Shown one piece after another: positions 6,715 to 13,063 of a stretch of 13,099 nt of DNA (position 1 is the first letter of the stretch; each line of letters opens with the position of its first letter). The stretch lies in NCBI GenBank assembly GCA_030039575.1, contig JASHVH010000483.1:1-13099 (forward strand), given 5' to 3'. Position numbers and translations under genes: made by a program. This DNA is from Acidimicrobiales bacterium. Its GTDB lineage: Bacteria > Actinomycetota > Acidimicrobiia > Acidimicrobiales > Palsa-688. The notes under the pieces were generated by a model that did not search any database, was not told the origin of the DNA, and worked only from the letters and a program-made list of their open reading frames with translations.

Positions 6715-7931
6715 GACTGGTCCGCCGTCGCCGGCTGGATCGGCAGTTCGAGCAGGTCGGGCACTACCGAGAGCTGCTCGAGCAAACCGCCGAGCTCACC
6801 GTCAAGATGTTCGCGTTGAGACCTGCTCAGCGACTGCAGCGGCGTCCAGCTCCCGTTGGCGTGCTGGAACCCTTTGAAGGCGGCTGCCATCTTGTCCAAG
6901 CCCTGGCGTAAAGATGCCAGCAGCCCCGGCTCACCCTGCTGGAGCAAAGGGGCAATAGCCGCCAGCGCCAGCTGCGTGCCCTGGACGTTGGCCCATGCGG
7001 TGGCCAGGTTGGTGTGGCTGCCTTCGTCCGTCTCCCCGGTGAGCTCGAACTGGAGCGTGTTCTCCAGGATCTCGTGCGTGCGCAGCGACAGGTCGTTCGC
7101 CGGCATCAACATTTGCGGGAACTGCTTTATAAGGCCGTGGACGGCGCTGTCGAGCGCATTGGCCACCGGCACGAGCTCCCGGTCCGGTTGGGCGTGCCAA
7201 AGGCCGTATTCCAGGCGGAGGAACCCCTGGAAATTGGGGTTGTCTACCCCGCCCACCAGGCCGAGAGGCCGGCCATTGATCTCGTCGTTGAAGTTCCCGA
7301 ACGTGTCGTAGGCCGCCCCGAGACGTGAATAGTCGAGGTGGGCCGGCAACCAAAGTTGGCGCGCCCGGGCCAGGTCGCCGGCGTCCACCGCCGCCTTAAG
7401 GGCGTCAGTGGCTACGGCGAGACGTCCCATCCAGGTGGTCAGGCTGCCCCGGTACGCAAGCGTGGCCAACTGGATCTGGTCTGACGTCACCGGGACGTAC
7501 GGGTGCGCCCCGCTCACCGGTGGGCCGCTGACGTGTTCGACGCGGGACGTGAGCGTTGCCCCCGAGAACGACTCGCATTGGAAGGAATAGTCACCGGGAG
7601 GCAACAGGGCGTCCATCTGGTCCTCGGTGCCGGGCGCCAGCATCTCGATGTCGCCGTACACAAGGGCTTGGTTGGCCCCGACGAGGTCCACCTCGTAGAT
7701 AGTGGCCCTGGACGTGTTCTTGACCGTGAACACCGTCAGCCCCGAGCGCGGCGCCGACCAGCCCCGGGCGCACGCCGAGGCCGAGACGACGACCGGTGCA
7801 GGGCCCCCGTCGGTCCCACCTCGGCCCACGACCAGGTAGCCCGAGACGGCCAGGGCCAGGGCCACCACGCCGAGGGCGGCGCCCCGCCGAGGCGTCAACG
7901 CCTGGTGCCGCCTGCGTCGCCGTGCGCTCAT
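6711..7931 (-). CDS. efeO: EfeO-like iron-uptake lipo/membrane protein: cupredoxin domain plus imelysin (M75) domain
   Basis: From the ATG at 7931 this is 406 residues; a GTG at 7988 would add 19 (numbering below uses the GTG). A basic stretch (22-35) and a hydrophobic helix (36-54, GAALGVVALALAVSGYLVV) make an uncleaved or late-cleaved anchor. Residues about 65-155 form a cupredoxin-like domain (VVVSASAC..., LPPGDYSFQC). Residues about 170-410 form the helical imelysin/M75 domain, with INGRPLGL (237-244), GFLRLEYGLWH (255-265) and HTNLATAWANVQGT (325-338). In EfeUOB systems EfeO binds iron outside the membrane and works with peroxidase EfeB and permease EfeU. The next gene downstream is efeB, overlapping by 4 bp if TTG is used. 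Oddities: the family's GFHxxE motif reads GFLRLE here, and no EfeU gene is adjacent. No strong ribosome binding site supports either start. Confidence 0.88.
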   Translation of the reverse strand: MSARRRRRHQALTPRRGAALGVVALALAVSGYLVVGRGGTDGGPAPVVVSASACARGWSAPRSGLTVFTVKNTSRATIYEVDLVGANQALVYGDIEMLAPGTEDQMDALLPPGDYSFQCESFSGATLTSRVEHVSGPPVSGAHPYVPVTSDQIQLATLAYRGSLTTWMGRLAVATDALKAAVDAGDLARARQLWLPAHLDYSRLGAAYDTFGNFNDEINGRPLGLVGGVDNPNFQGFLRLEYGLWHAQPDRELVPVANALDSAVHGLIKQFPQMLMPANDLSLRTHEILENTLQFELTGETDEGSHTNLATAWANVQGTQLALAAIAPLLQQGEPGLLASLRQGLDKMAAAFKGFQHANGSWTPLQSLSRSQREHLDGELGGLLEQLSVVPDLLELPIQPATADQS

Positions 7932-8069
7932 GCTTGCTCTTTGCTCGAGACGGTTTTTGTAACTCACAGACTGGCCTTCATTCTGCACGCAAAGCTTTCT
8001 TGCGGTCTATCCGGGGACTGGCCCGGCCCCTGGACTCTGAGCACTGCTTACGCGGCACCCAACGAACAG

Positions 8070-8106
8070 GACCAGCAGCGAGCCTGTCCGGCGCCCGCTG
8101 CTGGTC
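8070..8106 (-). terminator. Strong terminator hairpin after the phosphoesterase gene
   Basis: GACCAGCAGCG (8070-8080) and CGCTGCTGGTC (8096-8106) form a perfect 11-bp stem with a 15-nt loop. It lies 24 bp past the phosphoesterase stop and is followed on the minus strand by CTGTTCGTTGG, which is mildly T-rich. It separates the phosphoesterase from efeO, so the latter probably has its own promoter within 7932-8069. I see no IdeR- or Fur-like box there. Confidence 0.7.
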
Positions 8107-8130
8107 GTGTCGCTGTGCCGCTTGTCTTGC

Positions 8131-10185
8131 CTAGGACGTGTAGGTGTAATCGCCGGCGTCGTCGACCGCCTTGGTCGTGCCCACCCTTACGGTGACCGGG
8201 ACCTGCAGGCCCGGGCTACCCGGCGGGGCTATCGCCGTGCAGGTCGTAGCCGGCGCCGAAAGCATGGTGGAGCCCGCGCAACTGACCCCGAGAGCCGGTA
8301 GGTGCCCGAAAGAGACCCTCGTCACGCCGGTGACCGTGGAGAAGTTAAGCCCATTAATGGTCACCGTCGTACCCGCTGGCCCTGAGCTGGGGGAGATCGT
8401 CCCTTCGATCGGGTAGCTCGGCTCACCCGTCGCCGGGTCGAGGAACAGCGGGGGAGCCAGCTGAGAGCGGGTGGCGTTGAAGTTGAACAGGTCGGTCAAG
8501 TTGTTGGAGATGTTGGCGAACGAGCCGGGGATCTCACCGAGCCCCCAGTTGTCCTCGATGAAGCGGATGATCGAGGACTGGGTTGTTTCCACGTGGCTCA
8601 CGTAGTTTTGTTTGGCCCAGGGCGAGATGACGATGAGTGGGAGGCGAGGCCCGAACCCGCACCTGCCCTCCTGGTTGTACAGGGGCACGGTCGTCTGCCC
8701 GCTCGGTACCGTCCCGCAGGCGTCCTTGCCCGTGAGCGTGTCAGCCGTCGTGTCCGACGGGTTGCTGACGCCGCTGTACACGTGGTCGTACCAACCGTCC
8801 GAGTCGTCGTAAGTGATAAATATGGCCGTGCTGTCCCACGTGGGCAGCTGCTCGATCGAGTTGACCTCGTTCACTATCCAGTTCTGCTCGTCGATGGGGT
8901 CGGAGGTGGCGGGGTGGCCCGTCTCGTAAACCGGCGCCTTCAAGTAGCTGACCGCCGGGAAATGGCTCGGCGAGAGCGAGCCGTCGTGGATGCCCGCGAC
9001 AAGCTGGTTGAACCACGACACGTCGTAATTGTGGTTGGCGGTATCGAACTCGCCCGGGGTCGCCGTGTCCGTCCCCACGACGTTGAGCGACGTCGGGGCC
9101 AGATGGTGCGGGTTGGCGGTAGACGCATAGAACATGAAGGCGTCGTAGTGGGCCGAATAGTCGCTGTCGACCCCGTAAGGGTGGGCACCGGTCGTGCCCG
9201 TGCCGCCGACGGCCGCGCCCACGTTGTGGCTCGAGGTACAAGTGACCTTGTCCGGGTTGTTCAACGGGTCGTACGTCGTGGCGGTCTGCACCGGCCCGCT
9301 GTAGGGGGTGGTGGGAGCGAAGCCGCCCTGGAACCAACCCCACGAGAGGTCCTTGGAATTGAGCTGGTCGCCGATGTTCTCGCCGGTGAGGGCGGCCGTC
9401 GTGCTCGGGGCGCAGTCGTCCCAATATGGGGAGGCGTCGCCGATCAGGGTGTAGCCGCCGTTGGGACCAGCCGAGACGGCGTCGCCATCGGTGAGCGTGC
9501 TGCCACCGACGTGGGCGGTGTCCACGCCGGAGGTGTCGCCCGACGTGACGTTGAGCGCGCCTTCAGTCGAGGGGCCGAAAGTGGACCCGAAGTTGTTGTC
9601 GCTCATGGAGAAATGCTGGGCGTAGTTCCACTCGGCGGTGACCGTATTGCCGTCGTAGTAGTCCATGACCGTGCCGGACACACAGGTCTGCCCGGTCGGG
9701 CTCGTCCCTCCCACCGTGGCCGTGCCGTCGGTGGCCGTGAACATGTCCATCTTCCCGTCGTCGAAGGCGTTCTGCTCAGGCGTGTAGTCGTGATTTTGGT
9801 CGCACGTGAGGATGTCGTTCACGTTGTCCGGGTCGAGGCGCTGGGGGTTCTGGCCGTTCGGGTTGGCGGTGAGAGCCGTCGATGTCAGGCCGTTGACCGT
9901 GGGAGTACCGGGGGCCGCGTAGAACGGTTCGCCATCTGTGTTCGTCGCATTGGGGTAGGTGGCGAAGTAGTGGTCGAACGAGACGTTCTCGTCAAAGATC
10001 ACGACCACGTGCTTTATCGGTGTGGCGGTGGGTGCGTCCGCTGTCTTGGTGAACACAAGGTTGGCGTGCTGCAACTGGGCATCGGCTACACCAGTGGTGA
10101 GCGACAGGCCGGCGGCGGTGGCGCCCATGGCGACTAAAGCGACGCTCGCGCCGATGGCCAGTGACCGGCGGGAACCAAGCTTCAT
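8131..10185 (-). CDS. Secreted phosphoesterase (phospholipase C/acid phosphatase superfamily) with C-terminal IPT/TIG domain
   Basis: From the ATG at 10185 this is 684 residues. The signal peptide spans 1-36 (basic MKLGSRRS, hydrophobic core, cleavage after VADA). The phosphoesterase domain (about 55-580) has IKHVVVIFDENVSFDHYF (57-74; E66, N67, D71, H72 are likely metal/phosphate site residues). Further motifs are TCDQNHDYTPEQ (127-138), FSMSDNNFGSTFGPS (192-206), FITYDDSDGWYDHV (456-469; D460, D461, H468) and GPRLPLIVISPWA (512-524). It should hydrolyse phosphate esters or phospholipid head groups outside the cell; ENVSFDHYF rather than ENRSFDHYF favours the acid-phosphatase-like branch. 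Residues about 594-682 form an IPT/TIG immunoglobulin-like domain (ISPSSGPAGTTVTINGLNF). The frame is open upstream to 10467, but that Arg-rich extension is not protein-like and the ribosome binding site AAGGGAGAG directly precedes 10185. It is transcribed alone, with a terminator downstream. Confidence 0.92.
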   Translation of the reverse strand: MKLGSRRSLAIGASVALVAMGATAAGLSLTTGVADAQLQHANLVFTKTADAPTATPIKHVVVIFDENVSFDHYFATYPNATNTDGEPFYAAPGTPTVNGLTSTALTANPNGQNPQRLDPDNVNDILTCDQNHDYTPEQNAFDDGKMDMFTATDGTATVGGTSPTGQTCVSGTVMDYYDGNTVTAEWNYAQHFSMSDNNFGSTFGPSTEGALNVTSGDTSGVDTAHVGGSTLTDGDAVSAGPNGGYTLIGDASPYWDDCAPSTTAALTGENIGDQLNSKDLSWGWFQGGFAPTTPYSGPVQTATTYDPLNNPDKVTCTSSHNVGAAVGGTGTTGAHPYGVDSDYSAHYDAFMFYASTANPHHLAPTSLNVVGTDTATPGEFDTANHNYDVSWFNQLVAGIHDGSLSPSHFPAVSYLKAPVYETGHPATSDPIDEQNWIVNEVNSIEQLPTWDSTAIFITYDDSDGWYDHVYSGVSNPSDTTADTLTGKDACGTVPSGQTTVPLYNQEGRCGFGPRLPLIVISPWAKQNYVSHVETTQSSIIRFIEDNWGLGEIPGSFANISNNLTDLFNFNATRSQLAPPLFLDPATGEPSYPIEGTISPSSGPAGTTVTINGLNFSTVTGVTRVSFGHLPALGVSCAGSTMLSAPATTCTAIAPPGSPGLQVPVTVRVGTTKAVDDAGDYTYTS

Positions 10186-10279
10186 CTCTCTCCCTTCGAG
10201 TGGCGACTTCGGGATGGTGCCAAGCGGCCTGCGGCCGCCTCGCGACGAGGGGCAGCGCAGTCCGGGACTATGCCTACAG

Positions 10280-10300
10280 CGCCTGGTTGAACGCCTGGTT
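10280..10300 (-). repeat. Two 9-bp direct repeats with 12-bp period, possible activator site
   Basis: On the minus strand AACCAGGCG occurs twice, 12 bp apart, within GGTAACCAGGC-GTTCAACCAGGC. It ends about 95 bp upstream of the phosphoesterase start. The GTTCAACC half resembles the GTTCACC-type direct repeats bound by PhoP in Streptomyces, but those have an 11-bp period, so the resemblance is suggestive only. Confidence 0.35.
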
Positions 10301-10564
10301 ACCCCCCGATGACGTTCGGGCGTCGCGCGCCTGAACCTTCTCCGGCGGGAGGCGGGGTGGACGGGGCGGCCAATGGTTTGGCCGCGCCGGCCGCTGGGTA
10401 AGCCACTCTCGGCGTTGTAGAGGGGGAGACGGGGGAGGTCCCGCCGACCAACACCCTCGGCCTCCATTGGGTCAGCGTCTATTCCACGGCGGTGCCCTTG
10501 GAGTCAGGCAAGACGGTCAGTTCCGTAAGGCTCCCGGAGGTAACCCCGAGAGTCGGGAACGGGC

Positions 10565-10583
10565 AAAATGCGATGCACATTTT
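10565..10583. repeat. Imperfect palindrome with AAAATG/CATTTT arms
   Basis: AAAATG (10565-10570) and CATTTT (10578-10583) are inverted around 7 bp; inner positions match partly. The right arm continues as CATTTTCG, the same 8 bases that begin the perfect palindrome at 11880. It may be a weak second site for the same regulator or chance. Confidence 0.3.
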
Positions 10584-10657
10584 CGAGATGGCCATAGGGT
10601 GACAGAGGCGATCGTCCCTGCCTTGCCTGCCCTCTTTGCAGTGCGCCGCGCCCCCGG

Positions 10658-10984
10658 TCACCCTCCGGGCGGAAAATAAGCCAGGTTCTTGGCTTTGTCC
10701 AGGATCTCGTTCAGGGAGGCAGCCGGGATGAGCTCGTGCGTCTCGAGGTGCCCGAAGGCCCCGGTGCTGCTGACGGCGATGCTGACGGCCGCTGCTGAGG
10801 TGGAGTCAGGGATGTCGCAGATAGCGATGCCGTCCCATTGGCCGAACATCCAGTAATAGGAGTCGAGAGTCCCACCCACACCTGACAGGAGGTTGCTGAC
10901 GACCCGCTCACGATCGCTCGGCCGGTCGATCATCCCCTTTACGGTTTCCCCCTTCAGGGTAAAGAGAATTGCGTATTTCGCCAT
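10658..10984 (-). CDS. GYD domain-containing small protein
   Basis: This 108-residue single-domain protein begins MAKYAILFTLKGETVKGM. The body shows the ferredoxin-like alternation of the GYD family: a first strand YAILFTLKGE, a helix carrying DRERVVSNLLSGVGG, a strand pair YYWMFGQWDGIAICDIPD (44-61; the 'G.yD' position reads GQWDG), a helix DSTSAAAVSIAVSS and a strand HLETHELIP. The biochemical role of GYD proteins is poorly defined, and I assign no reaction. The start at ATG 10984 is supported by AAAGGAG at 10990-10996, 5 nt upstream; a 40-residue upstream extension of the frame is rejected. It lies downstream of, and in the same direction as, the PfpI-like gene, but hairpins in the 268-bp gap suggest separate transcription. 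Confidence 0.82.
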   Translation of the reverse strand: MAKYAILFTLKGETVKGMIDRPSDRERVVSNLLSGVGGTLDSYYWMFGQWDGIAICDIPDSTSAAAVSIAVSSTGAFGHLETHELIPAASLNEILDKAKNLAYFPPGG

Positions 10985-10989
10985 CGGTG

Positions 10990-10996
10990 CTCCTTT
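10990..10996 (-). promoter_or_regulatory. Ribosome binding site of the GYD-domain gene
   Basis: On the minus strand AAAGGAG lies 5 nt before the ATG at 10984. It decides this start over in-frame upstream codons. Confidence 0.8.
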
Positions 10997-11130
10997 GCGC
11001 TGGTCAACAGGCACATCCTGGCACGGCGCTGCCGTGTTGACCAGGGGCAAAAGGGGTCGGGGAGCACCCCTTTCCGGCCGCCGGGACCAATAACAGGCAG
11101 TCAAGCTGCGCGGCGCGGGCCGGGCCAGCG

Positions 11131-11186
11131 AGAACAGCCCGCGGGGACGTGGTCAGCGGGCTGCTGTTCTGTGGGTTGCCCCACAG
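11131..11186 (-). terminator. Tandem hairpins after the PfpI-like gene
   Basis: Two adjoining hairpins lie 67-122 bp past the PfpI-like stop. CTGTGGG (11169-11175), loop TTGC, CCCACAG (11180-11186) is a perfect 7-bp stem with a tetraloop. AGAACAGCCCGC (11131-11142) pairs with GCGGGCTGCTGTTCT (11156-11170) as an 11-12 bp stem with a 3-nt bulge. The two share bases 11169-11170. On the plus strand the first is followed by CTTTCT. Either could end minus-strand transcription from the PfpI-like gene. Confidence 0.5.
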
Positions 11187-11252
11187 CTTTCTGGCCCCGG
11201 GGCTGTCCCTTTCAGGCCCTGGTCCAGGCGGTACCGCTCACACGGTGGCCGG

Positions 11253-11786
11253 TCACACGGTGGCCGGCTGACGTTCCATCGACTCTATGATCGTCCGGCA
11301 GAAGGCAGGTAGGTCGGCTGGGGTCCGGGACGTGACCAAGTTGCGGTCGACGACCACCTCTTCGTCCGACCACGTGGCGCCGGCCGCCTCCATGTCGTCG
11401 CGGATCGAATAGAAAGAGGTGGCGTTGCGACCCGGCAGGACCTTGGCCGAAACCAGCATCCACCCGGCATGGCAAATGGCCCCAACCGGTTTGCCGGCGC
11501 TGTCCATGTCGTGGACGAACCGGACGAGGTCCTTGTCCATACGCATCTTGTCGGGGGCATGGCCACCGGGGATGATAACGGCGTCGAAGTCCTCGACCCG
11601 GGCGCGGTTGGCCGGCAGGTCGGCCTTCACGTGACGGTCGTGGCTGGAAAAGGTGTCCGTGCGGCTGGTGCCCACCACCTTCACATCTGCGCCCGCCTCC
11701 TTGAAGCGGTGGTAAGGGTAGACGAACTCGTCGATGTTGTACTCGTCTTCAACCAGAAGAGCCACGCGCTTGCCTTCAAGTGTCAT
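11253..11786 (-). CDS. DJ-1/PfpI family protein (class I glutamine amidotransferase-like)
   Basis: This 177-residue protein has the flavodoxin-like PfpI fold. VALLVEDEYNIDEFVYPYHRFKEAGADVKVVG (8-39) is the first strand-helix-strand. IIPGGHAPDKMR (71-82) is the oxyanion segment, and AICHAGW (103-109) is the nucleophile elbow with C105 and H106. TSFYSIRDDMEAAGA and VVDRNLVTSRTPADLPAF close the domain as in PfpI/PH1704. Members act as cysteine peptidases, deglycases or stress chaperones; the role here is unknown. By alignment from memory, the acidic residue that supports the cysteine (the E of FEDVE in PH1704) is N17 here. The start at ATG 11786 is preferred over 11825: AAGGGAG lies 7 nt upstream on the minus strand and residue 1 matches family N-termini. 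It is divergent from the SnoaL-like gene, with a perfect palindrome between them. Confidence 0.88.
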   Translation of the reverse strand: MTLEGKRVALLVEDEYNIDEFVYPYHRFKEAGADVKVVGTSRTDTFSSHDRHVKADLPANRARVEDFDAVIIPGGHAPDKMRMDKDLVRFVHDMDSAGKPVGAICHAGWMLVSAKVLPGRNATSFYSIRDDMEAAGATWSDEEVVVDRNLVTSRTPADLPAFCRTIIESMERQPATV

Positions 11787-11865
11787 CTTTGAACTCCCTT
11801 GTTGGTCCTTCCCTGGCGGGCTCATGCTAGCGATGAGTTCGCGCTTCGGGGCTCGGTGGTCAGCT

Positions 11866-11871
11866 TGTCAA
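11866..11871 (-). promoter_or_regulatory. Possible -35 element for the PfpI-like gene
   Basis: Read on the minus strand this is TTGACA, a perfect -35 hexamer, 80 bp upstream of the ATG at 11786 and just downstream of the palindrome. No good -10 hexamer follows at 16-19 bp, so this is weak support. Confidence 0.3.
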
Positions 11872-11879
11872 GCCTTGGC

Positions 11880-11904
11880 CATTTTCGTCACTGTGACGAA
11901 AATG
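11880..11904. promoter_or_regulatory. 25-bp perfect palindrome, probable operator between divergent genes
   Basis: CATTTTCGTCAC (11880-11891) and GTGACGAAAATG (11893-11904) are exact inverted repeats around one central T. The site lies in the 191-bp divergent region between the PfpI-like gene (minus) and the SnoaL-like gene (plus), 74 bp before the latter. A homodimeric repressor or activator of the TetR, MarR or similar class would fit, but no regulator gene is in the window. As a hairpin it would have A/T-rich outer stems, but the divergent position makes a terminator unlikely. Confidence 0.75.
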
Positions 11905-11977
11905 TGGCAATTAGTCGGTCGGGCGCGGGGGGAGAGGGGTCGGAGGTTGCGGTGCGCAACGGTGAAGATTTCGCATA

Positions 11978-12388
11978 ATGAAGACGGTGCCGGACCACGA
12001 GACGGTAATGAGGTGGGTGACCGGTTATGAGACCGCCTGGCGAACGCCTGGAACGGCCGGGCTGGCCGAACTCTTTACCCCTGATGCCAACTATTTACAG
12101 TCGCCATACGAAGAGCCGATCATGGGTCTCGAACAAATCGGGCGGATGTGGGAAGACGAACGCCAGGGCCCGGACGAAATCTTCACGCTTACCACGGAGA
12201 TAATCGCGGTCGAGGGCGATACCGCGGTCGTGCGAGCGGAAGTCCGCTACGGTGACCCGGTCCACCAGGAGTACCGCGACCTGTGGGTCGTGAAGTTCGA
12301 CCCGGCCGGAAGGTGTTGCTCGTTCGAGGAGTGGCCATTCTGGCCCGGCCGGCCTTACACAGCTCAAGGTACGTCCGACAATGGGTAA
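11978..12388 (+). CDS. SnoaL/NTF2-like domain protein
   Basis: This 136-residue protein has the cone-shaped alpha+beta NTF2-like pattern. An N-terminal helix HETVMRWVTGYETAWRT is followed by LAELFTPDANYLQSPYEEPIMGLEQIGRMWEDE, a motif order typical of SnoaL-like proteins (an aromatic helix, then the LF.pDa.Y.. strand, a G-containing turn and a short helix). Long strands follow (EIIAVEGDTAVVRAEVRYG; YRDLWVVKFDPAGRCCSFEEWPFWPG). Such proteins serve as small-ligand enzymes (isomerases, cyclases, dehydratases) or ligand binders; no substrate can be read out. The start is the ATG at 11978, with only a weak GGTGAAG about 10 bp upstream; an ATG at 12008 is a less likely alternative. It is divergent from the PfpI-like gene and probably under the same palindromic operator. 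Confidence 0.85.
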   Translation: MKTVPDHETVMRWVTGYETAWRTPGTAGLAELFTPDANYLQSPYEEPIMGLEQIGRMWEDERQGPDEIFTLTTEIIAVEGDTAVVRAEVRYGDPVHQEYRDLWVVKFDPAGRCCSFEEWPFWPGRPYTAQGTSDNG

Positions 12389-12528
12389 ATGGTTGGTTCA
12401 CGCGATGCCCGCAGATCATTCGAACACTGTCCACTCCGACGGCAGCAAGATCTTGTAGATCAGCACCGCGTCACTCTGGCGCGGGACGGTCCGCTCCGGT
12501 GGCCGCAGTGGCACTCATGGTCACCAAG

Positions 12529-12548
12529 GCGGCCGGTGACCCGGCCGC
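12529..12548. terminator. Terminator hairpin between convergent SnoaL-like and DUF4242 genes
   Basis: GCGGCCGG (12529-12536), loop TGAC, CCGGCCGC (12541-12548) form a perfect all-GC 8-bp stem with a tetraloop in the 188-bp convergent gap. It lacks a T-tract but is placed to stop transcription from both sides. The rest of 12389-12576 shows nothing else I can name. Confidence 0.6.
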
Positions 12549-12576
12549 TCTCTGGAACCCGCTGGCTGTCTGCAGG

Positions 12577-12822
12577 CTAGAGAAGGCCTTTCACTTCGTG
12601 CACGTCGCCGCACTGCACTCCAAGCGCCGCGTGGTGACGACGTACCGCGTCGGCATCGGGTGCTTCTAACAGGCAGTAAACCTTGCCCTCGGCGTTGTAG
12701 TACAGCTCGATTTGGCGGACCCCAAACTGATCGGCGTTCCCTTCTTTGGTGTCCCTGGTGATCTGGTCGATCGCGTTTTCGGGCAGCTTGAGGTCGTCAT
12801 GGAAGTCCATGAAGGTCGGCAC
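12577..12822 (-). CDS. DUF4242 small protein, SCO4226-like (nickel-binding family)
   Basis: This 81-residue ferredoxin-like protein begins MPTFMDFHDDLKLPENAID. It shows the DUF4242 pattern: an N-terminal strand PTFMDFH, a helix with IDQITRDTKEG, a strand pair QIELYYNAEGKVYCLLEAP, a helix DADAVRRHHAALG and a closing strand GDVHEVKGL. The Streptomyces coelicolor member SCO4226 is known as a nickel-binding protein; H8, the Cys in VYCLLEAP and H63/H64 are potential metal ligands here (inference). The start is a GTG at 12822; on the minus strand AGGAGG lies 4 nt upstream, which strongly supports it. It is convergent with the SnoaL-like gene. The biological role is unknown. Confidence 0.85.
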   Translation of the reverse strand: MPTFMDFHDDLKLPENAIDQITRDTKEGNADQFGVRQIELYYNAEGKVYCLLEAPDADAVRRHHAALGVQCGDVHEVKGLL

Positions 12823-13063
12823 CGTTCCTCCTCTCGGTTGCTCTCTCTGCCCGAACCTTAGCGGCCCCGCGCAATGCAGACGTGGCCCGCGAGGATCAGC
12901 GCCCCGCGGCCTATATCGACTGGGCCCGGCTGCTGCCCGCGCCCGTAGCTGGGTTGCTTGGCGCTAGCCCGCTCCCGAAAGCGGTCCGCTCGGTCACGGT
13001 TGCTCAGGGCACCCGACACTTCTTGGTCCTCGTCTCGATGCGCCCTCCTGCGATGACCTTCCC

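Larger units (their letters stand above)
10186..10657. other. 472-bp non-coding stretch upstream of the phosphoesterase gene
   Basis: This gap lies between two minus-strand genes and probably holds the phosphoesterase promoter and leader. It contains a 9-bp direct repeat (10280-10288 and 10292-10300), an imperfect palindrome (10565-10583) and a small hairpin CCCGA-GAG-TCGGG near 10545-10557. A 60-codon minus-strand frame at 10479-10661 overlaps the preceding stop and has no recognisable protein features. I could not match any known riboswitch or RNA family by eye. Confidence 0.5.

Noticed and set aside
7932..8069. IdeR/Fur iron box upstream of efeO
   Set aside because: I searched by eye for TTAGGTTAGsCTAACCTAA-like and GATAATGAT-like sequences and found none.
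8593..10137. A 514-codon plus-strand open frame opposite the phosphoesterase gene
   Set aside because: Composition is Arg/Val/Gly-rich without domains. It mirrors the codon pattern of the real minus-strand gene, which has clear catalytic motifs, a signal peptide and a ribosome binding site. It is a high-GC antisense shadow.
10186..10467. 94-residue N-terminal extension of the phosphoesterase
   Set aside because: It is Arg-rich and would bury the signal peptide. A ribosome binding site lies directly before ATG 10185.
10479..10661. 60-codon minus-strand frame between the GYD and phosphoesterase genes
   Set aside because: There is no ribosome binding site and no recognisable motif, and its start overlaps the GYD stop. 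It is kept only as a remark in the non-coding entry.
11880..11904. CRP-type binding site
   Set aside because: CRP sites are TGTGA-N6-TCACA; here the half-sites are in the opposite order (GTCAC-N-GTGAC), so the CRP label does not fit.
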